This document shows positions 1 through 8,478 of a DNA stretch of 64,000 nt, one piece after another (position 1 is the first letter of the stretch; every line of letters begins with the position of its first letter). A model generated the notes under the pieces. It made no database searches. It had not been told where the DNA came from and saw only the letters and a program-made list of their open reading frames with translations. Source of the DNA: Chloroflexota bacterium. GTDB taxonomy: Bacteria > Chloroflexota > Anaerolineae > Anaerolineales > UBA4823. A program made the translations under genes and the position numbers. The stretch covers positions 62,001 through 126,000 of the forward strand of contig JAKOUW010000009.1 in NCBI GenBank assembly GCA_029782365.1, written 5' to 3'.

Positions 1-185
1 CATTGCTCATCCTGCGTGGCGCCGAAACCGACACCGCCTGGGCATCTACCGCCCGCCTGGTGCAGCTCATTCGCCCGGCAACGCAGGTGATCACGCTGGA
101 CCATGCTACCCACCTGGCGCCCCTGGAAAAGCCAGCTCAGGTAGCGCGGCTTACCCTCGATTTTATAAGGAGCCATCTGCTATGA
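1..185 (+). CDS. alpha/beta hydrolase, C-terminal fragment (5' end outside window)
   Basis: Open at window edge; '...VITLDHATHLAPLEKPAQVARLTLDFI' resembles the C-terminal catalytic-His region of alpha/beta hydrolases; TGA overlaps next ATG (ATGA). Confidence 0.6.
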   Translation, partial: LLILRGAETDTAWASTARLVQLIRPATQVITLDHATHLAPLEKPAQVARLTLDFIRSHLL

Positions 186-958
186 TTGCTGTGCCCTATT
201 CTGCTTCCGAATTGATGGTGGTCAACGCCGCCCGCTTGCTGCGCGACGGTGATGTGGTTTTCGTCGGCGTGGGGCAGCCCAACCTGGCCTGCAACCTGGC
301 CCGGCGCACGCATGCCCCGAACCTGGTGATGATTTACGAAGCCGGGGTGATCGGTGCGCAGCCCGCCCGCCTGCCGCTGTCGATCGGCGATCCCACTCTG
401 GTCAGCGGGGCTCTGTCTGTGTGCAGCATGTATGACATCTTTGCCTTTTACCTGCAGCGCGGCAATGTTGATGTCGGTTTTCTGGGTGGCGCTCAGATCG
501 ACAAATTTGGCAACATCAACGCCACCGTCATCGGACCTTACGAACAACCGAAAGTGCGCCTGCCAGGTTCAGGCGGCTCAATGGAAATCGCCGCCTGGGC
601 CAGACGCTGTTATATTCTCACCCCTCACCAAAAGCGGCGCTTCCCTGAAAAGTTGGACTTCCGCACTTCATCCGGTTTCATGAGCGGGCGAGCAGAGCGC
701 GCCGCGGCGCATTTGCGCGGCGCTGGACCGCTGGCTGTGGTGACCGACCTGGGCATCCTTGAACCAGATGATAATGGTGAGCTGGTTCTCACTGCCCTGC
801 ACCCGGGAGCGACGGTGGAGCAAGCGCAAGCCAACACCGGCTGGACGCTCCAGACTGCTGGTGAGCTGCGGCGCACCGCGCCTCCATCGGTGGAAGAGCT
901 TCGCATTCTGCGCGAGGAATTGGACCCGCAGGGCATTTACCTGAAATCGGCCGGCTGA
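182..958 (+). CDS. CoA-transferase family protein, beta subunit (glutaconate/3-oxoacid CoA-transferase B-like)
   Basis: 'VGVGQPNLACNLARRTHAPNLVMIYEAGVIGA' and 'DVGFLGGAQIDKFGNINATVIG' are typical of CoA-transferase subunit B. Confidence 0.85.
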   Translation: MIAVPYSASELMVVNAARLLRDGDVVFVGVGQPNLACNLARRTHAPNLVMIYEAGVIGAQPARLPLSIGDPTLVSGALSVCSMYDIFAFYLQRGNVDVGFLGGAQIDKFGNINATVIGPYEQPKVRLPGSGGSMEIAAWARRCYILTPHQKRRFPEKLDFRTSSGFMSGRAERAAAHLRGAGPLAVVTDLGILEPDDNGELVLTALHPGATVEQAQANTGWTLQTAGELRRTAPPSVEELRILREELDPQGIYLKSAG

Positions 959-974
959 TCACCGCGTCTGCTGT

Positions 975-2504
975 ATGCCGACCTTACTGGCGTTTGCGCC
1001 GCTTTGTCTGATCCTGTATCTGATGGCAGGAAGGCGCTGGCCCACTTACCAGTCTGCATTGCTGGGATACCTAGTGACCCTGGTCATCGCTGTCCTCGGC
1101 TTTGGCGCCAATTTTCGGGTAATGTGGGTGGCGCACGCCCGCGGCGTCCTGCTCAGCCTGGATGTGCTGTGGATCATCTGGTCAGCTTATATCTTCTACC
1201 GCATCCTGGATGAAGCCGGTATGGTGAAAGTCATCGGCCAGGCTCTGCCAGGTTTGACCGATGATCGCGGACTGCAAGCGCTGGCGATCGGTTGGGTGTT
1301 TTCCACTTTTTTACAGGGAATGGGCGGGTTCGGTGTGCCAGTCGCCATAACGGCGCCGCTGCTAACCAGCCTGGGTTTCACACCCCTGCAGTCAGTGCTT
1401 ATCCCTTCTATCGGCCATGGTTGGGCTGTCACATACGGCTCGTTGGGTTCTGCTTTCCAGGCATTGCTCACAGCCAGCAGCATGGATTACCCGGCCCTGG
1501 CTGGCGCTTCCGCTTTGCTTTTGGCAGCTGCCGGTCTGGCAGGCGGCCTGCTGGCAGCTCACGTTACCAGCGGTTGGTCAGGGCTGCGCCGCTTGATCAT
1601 TCCGATCATCCTGTTAGGCCTGGGAATGGGTTTTACGCAATACGCCGTGGCAGTCTCCGGTTTATGGAATATTGCTGCAGTCAGCGCCGGGTTAGCAGGG
1701 TTGGCTTTGCTCATCCCAATCGCCTGGGTTTGGAACAGGCTGAGACGCAGCGCCTTCCAGGTAGTTCATCACAAAGCGCTGGCGCAGGCCCTGGTGGGCT
1801 ACGCTCTGCTGATTGGCGTTGCCTGGCTGGCCCAGATTCCGGCGATCAAAGATGCCTTGAGCAGCCCAGTCCTTCAGCTCCACTATCCTGCAACAGCCAC
1901 GGAGCATGGATATTTCCTGCCCGCCTCTGAAACCCGCGCCCTGCCTGTGCTGCGCCATTCGGGCACCCTGCTGCTATATGCCGGCCTGCTCGCAGCCGCC
2001 TTTTATGTTCGTCTGGGTGTTTATAAGCCTGGCACTGGCAGGCGCATACTGGACTCAACCTGGCGTGGTCTGTGGCGCACCAGTCTGGGAGTATGGATGA
2101 TGGTCACCCTGGCGGCGGTGATGGAGCAAAGCGGCATGACCGCTGCGTTGGCGTCAGGCCTGGCCGCCTGGATGGGACCGCTCTTTCCTTTGGCCAGCCC
2201 ATCCATCGGGGCGATTGGCGCGTTTATGACCGGCAGCAACACTAATTCAAATGTCATGTTTGCCGGGCTGCAAAAGCACACCGCCCAGGTGCTGGGCTAT
2301 CCGGCTGCGCTGATTCTGGCTGGCCAGACAGCCGGCGGGGCAGTTGGCTCGGTGCTGGCGCCTGCCAAGATCATGGTCGGCGTGAGCACGGCCGGCCTGG
2401 TCGGACAGGAAGGCGAAGTTCTGCGGCACCTGCTCATCTATATAAGCTTGCAGATCGTTCTCCTCAGCCTGTTAACCTGGTTGGTCGTTTATGCAACTGG
2501 ATGA
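975..2504 (+). CDS. L-lactate permease (LctP) family transporter
   Basis: Polytopic; 'FLQGMGGFGVPVAITAPLLTSLGFTPLQSVLIPSIGHGWAVTYGSLGSAF' and 'FMTGSNTNSNVMFAGLQ' match LctP family. Confidence 0.85.
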   Translation: MPTLLAFAPLCLILYLMAGRRWPTYQSALLGYLVTLVIAVLGFGANFRVMWVAHARGVLLSLDVLWIIWSAYIFYRILDEAGMVKVIGQALPGLTDDRGLQALAIGWVFSTFLQGMGGFGVPVAITAPLLTSLGFTPLQSVLIPSIGHGWAVTYGSLGSAFQALLTASSMDYPALAGASALLLAAAGLAGGLLAAHVTSGWSGLRRLIIPIILLGLGMGFTQYAVAVSGLWNIAAVSAGLAGLALLIPIAWVWNRLRRSAFQVVHHKALAQALVGYALLIGVAWLAQIPAIKDALSSPVLQLHYPATATEHGYFLPASETRALPVLRHSGTLLLYAGLLAAAFYVRLGVYKPGTGRRILDSTWRGLWRTSLGVWMMVTLAAVMEQSGMTAALASGLAAWMGPLFPLASPSIGAIGAFMTGSNTNSNVMFAGLQKHTAQVLGYPAALILAGQTAGGAVGSVLAPAKIMVGVSTAGLVGQEGEVLRHLLIYISLQIVLLSLLTWLVVYATG

Positions 2505-2543
2505 TTGATTTTCAATCGAAAAGAAGCGCGGTAAAATATTTTT

Positions 2544-3707
2544 ATGAACCTGAACGAACTCTTCCACAATCAGTTTGGATCAACTCCCATTTTTGAGGCG
2601 TATGCCCCTGGTCGGGTAAACATGCTCGGAGAGCATGTGGATTACAACGACGGCATGGTGCTGCCAGCCGCTATCGACCGTGCTGTCCAGCTCGTTGGCC
2701 GGCCTACATCGGATGGTCTGGTGACTCTGTTCGCGGCTGATCTACAGCAAACGGCCAGTTTTTCGCTGACAGATTTGCTCGGCCAAAAAGAAAAAATGGC
2801 CGACTGGGCGCGCTATCCGGCAGGGGTGGCCTGGGCTTTGCAGAGCGCCGGTCATCATGTCAGTGGACTGCAGGCAGTTTTTCGCTCCACCGTGCCGATT
2901 GGCGCCGGGTTGAGTTCTTCAGCGGCGGTGGAAGTGGCCTTCGCCACTGCCTGGCGTCTGATCAACGGCTGGAACGCCGATTGTTTGGAACTGGCAAAAT
3001 TGTGTCAGCGAGCAGAAAGCCAATATGTGGGGGTGAACTGCGGATTGATGGATCAATTCGCCAGCGCCTGCGGCGTTAAAGATCACCTCTTATACCTCGA
3101 TACACGCAGCCTGGATTGGTATCCACGCCCACTGCCTCGAGGCAGTGCGGTAGTGATCGCCGATTCAGGCGTGCGGCGCACTTTGGCGACCTCAGCATAC
3201 AATGAGCGGCGTGCGGCTTGTGAAAAAGCTGTCGAGCTGCTGCGAGCTTACAAGCCGGGCATTCACAGTCTGCGGGATATCTCCTCGGTGGAATTCGCCG
3301 CGTTCAGTGAATATTTACCAGAAAACGTGCGCAAACGCGCCGAGCATGTGGTGAAAGAGATCAGCCGCGTCGAACAGGCTGTGCGGGCGCTGCAGCGCAA
3401 TGACGCTCGCCTGTTTGGTGGATTGATGTATGCTGGCCATAAAAGCCTGCAAGAACTGTACGAAGTGAGCTGCCCTGAGCTGGACTTCCTGGTAGAAACC
3501 ACACGCCAGATTCCAGGGTGTTACGGCGCCCGCCTGACCGGAGCAGGCTTTGGCGGCTGCACGGTAAACCTGGTCGAAGAAAGCCAGGCCCTACCTTTTA
3601 TCGACAGCCTGCATTCCAGCTACAAAGCGCACACAGGTAGAGAGGCGGCCATATACCTGTGCCACGCCAGTGATGGAGCGCACGCTGAGTGGCGCAGGAC
3701 AAATTAA
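2544..3707 (+). CDS. galK: galactokinase
   Basis: 'APGRVNMLGEHVDYNDGMVLPAAID', 'PIGAGLSSSAAVEVA', 'GARLTGAGFGGCTVNLV' are GHMP/galactokinase motifs. Confidence 0.93.
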   Translation: MNLNELFHNQFGSTPIFEAYAPGRVNMLGEHVDYNDGMVLPAAIDRAVQLVGRPTSDGLVTLFAADLQQTASFSLTDLLGQKEKMADWARYPAGVAWALQSAGHHVSGLQAVFRSTVPIGAGLSSSAAVEVAFATAWRLINGWNADCLELAKLCQRAESQYVGVNCGLMDQFASACGVKDHLLYLDTRSLDWYPRPLPRGSAVVIADSGVRRTLATSAYNERRAACEKAVELLRAYKPGIHSLRDISSVEFAAFSEYLPENVRKRAEHVVKEISRVEQAVRALQRNDARLFGGLMYAGHKSLQELYEVSCPELDFLVETTRQIPGCYGARLTGAGFGGCTVNLVEESQALPFIDSLHSSYKAHTGREAAIYLCHASDGAHAEWRRTN

Positions 3708-4870
3708 GGCGCAGCCTGCCACAGATTCAATACTCCATCCAACCCGCCCATTGCCAAAACCCGGCCATCGGGGCTGAACGCCAGCGCAGCCAACGCCAGG
3801 TTTTGGGCTTTCAGCCCAGTTAACATTTTTCCATCAGAAACATCCCAGATTGTCAGGCTGCCTGTACTGCCGGCTGCTGCCAGGCGGCTTCCTTCGGGGC
3901 TGAATGCCAGCGCCCAGATAAACCCGCGCGGCTCATCCATCGCCAGCCAGGTAGCCTGAAACTCTCCACTCGTAACGTCCCACACCTCAACGCGGCCTTG
4001 TTGTTCGGCGGCAGCCAGCAGGTGACCATCTGGGCTAAATTCAATCGTGAAAACCGGCAGTGAGGTCCGCAAAGTGCGCACCAGGCGCTGTGTTCGCGGA
4101 TCTCGCAAGCGAATAGCGCCCAGGTCCACCGAAGCCAGCAGTGATCCATCAGGACTGAAACGCACGGCCGGCACTGCCACTGCCCCGCCGATCATCTCAG
4201 CCTTCAAAGGGAACTCGACAAGCCGGCTCTGGTGAAATGCCGCCAGGTTCCACAGGCGCACCATAGCATCGTTTCCGGTGGAGGCCAGGCTTTCCCCGTC
4301 TGGGCTGAAGGCCAGGCTGTTGGCGCTGCGGCGGTGCGCCTCCCAGGTTGCCATTTGTTTCCCAGCCTGCGCATCCCAAATCTGCAGGCTTCCATCCCGC
4401 ACTGCCATGGCTAACCAGGGATTGGCAGGCGGGCTGGCCGGGTCAAAAGCCATCTGCCCAACCCGCACACCCACCGGCAGCGTTGCCTGCAGGCTCAGGT
4501 GGGGATAGCGGTAAACATACACCTGGCTGCCGGCAGCAGACGCCAGCAAATCGCCGCCGGGCGACCACGCCAGCGCCAGGATATGATCCCAGGGGCTGTA
4601 GGTCACCTGTGCCAGGAAAACCTGGGGAGTGATGGAGACTGCCGGGGCGGGCGTCACTGTGGCAGAGGAAGTCAAGGTGAGCGAAGGTGCAGGCGCAGTC
4701 GAGGCAAGAGGCGGAAGCGAGGTTGCCGAAGGTGAAAGGGAGGCCGGGGATGGCTGAAAGATCGTTGCTGTTTTGGCCAGAATCGGTGTTGTAGCAGGCC
4801 CAGGACTGCAGGCCGCCAGGCAAAGGCATGCCAGCGCCAGCCAGGATGCGGCGCCGGACCTGCAAATCAT
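3704..4870 (-). CDS. WD40-repeat lipoprotein
   Basis: Lipobox 'CLCLAACSPGP', Pro/Ser/Thr-rich linker, repeated 'LAFSPDGxxLASxGxDxxVRLW' WD40 units. Confidence 0.85.
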   Translation of the reverse strand: MICRSGAASWLALACLCLAACSPGPATTPILAKTATIFQPSPASLSPSATSLPPLASTAPAPSLTLTSSATVTPAPAVSITPQVFLAQVTYSPWDHILALAWSPGGDLLASAAGSQVYVYRYPHLSLQATLPVGVRVGQMAFDPASPPANPWLAMAVRDGSLQIWDAQAGKQMATWEAHRRSANSLAFSPDGESLASTGNDAMVRLWNLAAFHQSRLVEFPLKAEMIGGAVAVPAVRFSPDGSLLASVDLGAIRLRDPRTQRLVRTLRTSLPVFTIEFSPDGHLLAAAEQQGRVEVWDVTSGEFQATWLAMDEPRGFIWALAFSPEGSRLAAAGSTGSLTIWDVSDGKMLTGLKAQNLALAALAFSPDGRVLAMGGLDGVLNLWQAAP

Positions 4871-6600
4871 TGCGTCAGTTCGTCCACCCGAGCCCGCAGG
4901 GTATTCAGGCTGTTTTGCGCCTGGACCAAGCCGGTTTGTGCTTCAGACAGCTTGGCCTGTTCTGCACGCACGAAACGTGTATAGGGTGAAATCGCCTCAC
5001 GGATGCGCAGCAGGCTGCGTTCGATTTCCTGATTGAACTGCTGGCGCAAGGCATCCACCAATTGTGTGCGCAGTGACGCCAGTTTGCGGTGCAGTTCGCT
5101 CTTCGCCTGGCGGCGGCGGGCAGGGATAACCAGCAGCCCCAGGGCGGCCACCACACTGGCTAATAAAATCCCCGTTACATCGGCAGTCACAGTGGTCGCC
5201 AGGATAGTCAGCACTGTGCCCAGGCCGACCGCGCCTACTTCAACGGCCGCCAGGGCAGCCACCGCAGTCTGTGCGCCATCGGCAATTGCCGTTGCTTCCT
5301 GGGCCCGGTCATACGTTTCGACAACCCGCTGTGCCTGCCGTCCGACCGATTCCAACAAACGGTCGCGCTCGTTGTGAAATGCACCCACGCCCTGATCGCC
5401 AACAATGCGTTCGTGATAGGCTTTGCGCCGGTCAGCCAGGTGTTCTGTCACCGACTGCCACTGGCGAAAGTCGGAATCAACCAACCAATCGATGATTTCC
5501 TGGACTTTTTTCTCGATTTGCTGGCCAACATCTAGGACAACCCGCTTCTCAAAATCACGCTGGATTGCTCGCCTGTCGAGCAGATCGAACAGGTGAGACA
5601 GGCGGATCGTTTCATCAAAATACGCCTCGCCGCGCTGTTCCATTTCGTATAAAACTTTTTCAATATCCGACATACGGAAATTAAAGTCGCGCTGCATATC
5701 CTCCTGGTAGAGCTTCAATTGTGTCTCGATATCTTCCAGGCGGGAAAAGTCCGTTTTGAGCAGATCAAGGCGCCCACGCGTTTCAGACAGTGTCTTTTCC
5801 ACCAGGCTGGCCCCGACGCCCAACGGGTTGAGCAGCTTCAAGCGCAGGCGGCTGGTCTCATCCAAAGTTCCCTGCAGATAATGTTCCAACGCTTCAAAAT
5901 GGCTCTCCTGCCAAAACTGCGGTTCGCCAGACTTGGCCCGCTGAGCGAGGCGGGCGCTGACCGGGAATATCTCAGGCTGCAGGCCGAACAGGCTGCGGGC
6001 ATTTTCGGCCACAAACCCCTGCACATCTGCCGCTTCAGTCTCGTTCTGCAGTATATCCAATTTATTGATCACGATCACTACTTTTTTACCCCAATCATGG
6101 ATCAATTCCATAAATGCCCTCTCGCTCTCCGTGAAAGGCCGGTCCACCGAGGTGATGAATAAAACCAGGTCAGCGCGCGGCACAAAATCGGATGTAATTG
6201 TCTCATGCTGGCGCATTACTGCGTTGGTGCCGGGCGTGTCCACAACGCTCAGCTCATTGAGAAGCGGCACCGGTGCTCGCAAAACATGCACAAACTCGCT
6301 TTCCACCACCCGCTCGACATTTTCACCAAAACGCAGGATGTTGATTTGGGCCGTGGTTGGAGTGACGCCTTCTTTGAGGATTTTTTGCCCAAGCAGGGCG
6401 TTAATCACCGAGCTTTTGCCCGAGTTAAATTCGCCGACCACCACAATCAAGAACAGGTCATCCAGTTGTTGGATGGAAACCCCGAGCGTTTTTTGATCTT
6501 CGACCTGCGCGCCAAACTGCACAAGGGCAGTGCGCAAATCATTCAGTAAAATTCGCTCGTCTTTCAACAGGGATTCCTGAATTTCCGTCAAAATTTTCAT
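4867..6600 (-). CDS. bacterial dynamin-like GTPase with C-terminal hydrophobic hairpin
   Basis: G1 'GEFNSGKSSVINALLG', G2 Thr 'TPTTAQINI', G3 'DTPGTNA', G4 'NKLD'; coiled-coil C-terminus with 'GLGTVLTILATTVTADVTGILLASVVAALGLLVIP'. Start set at MKILTEIQES (6600), ATGA overlap with pcp; the longer ORF start at 6795 overlaps pcp. Confidence 0.85.
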   Translation of the reverse strand: MKILTEIQESLLKDERILLNDLRTALVQFGAQVEDQKTLGVSIQQLDDLFLIVVVGEFNSGKSSVINALLGQKILKEGVTPTTAQINILRFGENVERVVESEFVHVLRAPVPLLNELSVVDTPGTNAVMRQHETITSDFVPRADLVLFITSVDRPFTESERAFMELIHDWGKKVVIVINKLDILQNETEAADVQGFVAENARSLFGLQPEIFPVSARLAQRAKSGEPQFWQESHFEALEHYLQGTLDETSRLRLKLLNPLGVGASLVEKTLSETRGRLDLLKTDFSRLEDIETQLKLYQEDMQRDFNFRMSDIEKVLYEMEQRGEAYFDETIRLSHLFDLLDRRAIQRDFEKRVVLDVGQQIEKKVQEIIDWLVDSDFRQWQSVTEHLADRRKAYHERIVGDQGVGAFHNERDRLLESVGRQAQRVVETYDRAQEATAIADGAQTAVAALAAVEVGAVGLGTVLTILATTVTADVTGILLASVVAALGLLVIPARRRQAKSELHRKLASLRTQLVDALRQQFNQEIERSLLRIREAISPYTRFVRAEQAKLSEAQTGLVQAQNSLNTLRARVDELTQ

Positions 6601-7217
6601 GGCGTGGCTCCGTCTGACAGGGCCTGGATGGCAGTGCGCACAGCCAGCAGGCTGCTTTCCAGGGACATGGTCGGTATGATTAGATTTTGCCCGGCTGCCT
6701 GCTCTGGTAAAGCCGGCAGGTGTATGAACCCCGCAGGGACCGCAGCCCGGTTGACTGCCAGGTGATGGAGCAGGGTGTACATCACCTGGTTGCACAGATA
6801 ACTTCCGGCGCTTAGCGACAGCTCAGCCGGTACGCCAACGCGCATCACGGCGGTCAGCATCTTCCGCAGCGGTAAAGTTGAGAAATAAGCTGCCGGGCCG
6901 CCTGGCACAACGGGTTGGTCAATCAATTGTGCACCCGCATTATCTGGGATGGTGAAATCCAGCAGGTTAACCGCAACCCGTTCGAAAGAGACTGCCGCCC
7001 GGCGCCTCGCTTCGCCCAGGCAAATAACCGCTTGTGGTTGGATGGATTCCAGGCGGCCGCTAAGCGCTTGAGGCCCACGCTGAGCGTCGACCGGCAAGAT
7101 CGCAGTGATGAGTTCAATGCCTGGTAAATCTCTGGCTTCCAGCGCTTTCACCACCTGTTCAGAAGGATTGGTCTGGCTGTTGCCAAATGGCTCAAAACCG
7201 GTCACGAGCAGGCGCAT
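6597..7217 (-). CDS. pcp: pyroglutamyl-peptidase I
   Basis: 'LLVTGFEPFGNSQTNPS', 'SLSAGSYLCNQVMY' (catalytic Cys region), 'GFIHLPALPEQ'. Confidence 0.9.
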   Translation of the reverse strand: MRLLVTGFEPFGNSQTNPSEQVVKALEARDLPGIELITAILPVDAQRGPQALSGRLESIQPQAVICLGEARRRAAVSFERVAVNLLDFTIPDNAGAQLIDQPVVPGGPAAYFSTLPLRKMLTAVMRVGVPAELSLSAGSYLCNQVMYTLLHHLAVNRAAVPAGFIHLPALPEQAAGQNLIIPTMSLESSLLAVRTAIQALSDGATP

Positions 7218-7222
7218 ATATA

Positions 7223-8284
7223 TTAAATCAATTTGTAACGTTTGAGGGCAGCTTCCAGGATCAAGTTAACCAGAGCTGTATGATCGATGCCCGCCGCTCC
7301 TGCTTCCATCACAAGGTCAGAAATACCGGGAGTCAGACCCGGCAGTGGATTGATTTCCAGAATATAGGGCTTGAAATTATTGTGGGCATCCAATCGGAAA
7401 TCCACCCGTGAGACATCCAGGGCGCCCATCACCCGGAAGACCGCCGCCGTCAGCCAGTTCAATTCATCCAGCAGGTCTTTTTCCAGCGGCGCAGGGATCA
7501 AATAGGTCAATTCTTCGGGGATTTCGGATTTCAGACGATTGCCATACACTTCATCGGTCTGCTCGTAAGGTTTTAAATCCACTTCCATGGGGGGCAAGAA
7601 AGTCAATCCCGCCTCGATGCGCGGGCTGTCCCAATCTTCGGGGATGCGGCGTGAAACCGGGCCCTCCAGGTTGCCTACCAGGCCAATGGTCACTTCACGA
7701 CCCTCAATATACGATTCAACCAGGGCAGTTTGCTGGTAACGTTCGTGCACATACACGATTTGCTCGCGCAGCTCGGTTTCATTATGCACAATAGATTTCT
7801 TCGAGACTCCCATACCCGTGCCCTCCCGGCTCGGTTTAACAAACATCGGAAAGCTCATATCTTCGGTCAGTGGTTCGTCCACACGTTCGAAAGATTGGAA
7901 AGGCGGGGTTGGCAGATCATGATAGGTCAGGATGCGCTTGGTCATGGGTTTATCCAAAGCCAGGGCCAGGGTCATCACCTTCGATCCGGTGTAAGGCAAA
8001 CGCATCATTTCGAGTATGGAAGGGATATGTGCCTCGCGCCCATCGCCAAAGTGACCTTCACAAATATTAAAGCAAATATCCGGTTTGTAGGCTGGCAGAG
8101 TCTCCACCAGGGACAGGTTGCCTTCAAAGAATTCTGCGTGGTGTCCGCCGGCTTTCAATGCGTCAACCAGCGCCATCACAGTTTTCTCTGAGTCCAGGTC
8201 CGCCCATAGGTCTTTGGGCATACCTTCGAACTTGGGAGCATTCGCCTTCAAGTTCGCAAGGACGGCAACACGAAATTTCTTCAC
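7223..8284 (-). CDS. ATP-grasp / D-alanine--D-alanine ligase-like protein
   Basis: ATP-grasp core 'FPMFVKPSREGTGMGV', 'YILEINPLPGLTPGISDL'. GTG start at 8284 chosen because AAGGAG precedes it. Confidence 0.82.
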   Translation of the reverse strand: MKKFRVAVLANLKANAPKFEGMPKDLWADLDSEKTVMALVDALKAGGHHAEFFEGNLSLVETLPAYKPDICFNICEGHFGDGREAHIPSILEMMRLPYTGSKVMTLALALDKPMTKRILTYHDLPTPPFQSFERVDEPLTEDMSFPMFVKPSREGTGMGVSKKSIVHNETELREQIVYVHERYQQTALVESYIEGREVTIGLVGNLEGPVSRRIPEDWDSPRIEAGLTFLPPMEVDLKPYEQTDEVYGNRLKSEIPEELTYLIPAPLEKDLLDELNWLTAAVFRVMGALDVSRVDFRLDAHNNFKPYILEINPLPGLTPGISDLVMEAGAAGIDHTALVNLILEAALKRYKLI

Positions 8285-8391
8285 TTTTTTCTCCTTCAAA
8301 CGGTCAGAGTGATGGTATAACCGCAATGCATTATATAGCAAAGCCCTGAGATGTGTGAAAATTGGTTTACAATAGATAGTTGTCTGACGAC

Positions 8392-8408
8392 CGCTTTCCA
8401 GGAAAGCG
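8392..8408. promoter_or_regulatory. perfect palindrome CGCTTTCC-A-GGAAAGCG in divergent intergenic region (operator candidate)
   Basis: 8-bp arms around 1-nt centre between divergent 8284(-) and 8479(+) genes. Confidence 0.45.
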
Positions 8409-8478
8409 TTAAGCAATCACTCGATCAACTTCACAAACCATGCAGTGATTGGAGTGAAATTTATAACCAGGTATTCCC

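Noticed and set aside
1292-1930. 212-aa ORF overlapping the lactate permease gene on the same strand
   Set aside because: Arg/Gly/Ser-rich out-of-frame translation with no motif; the permease frame is clear.
5719-6496. 147-aa and 143-aa plus-strand ORFs within the dynamin-like gene
   Set aside because: Antisense shadows of GTPase motifs.
6600-6795. Extended N-terminus of the dynamin-like protein in the ORF track (start 6795)
   Set aside because: Pro/Gly/His-rich non-family sequence entirely overlapping pcp; the ATG at 6600 gives an ATGA coupling.
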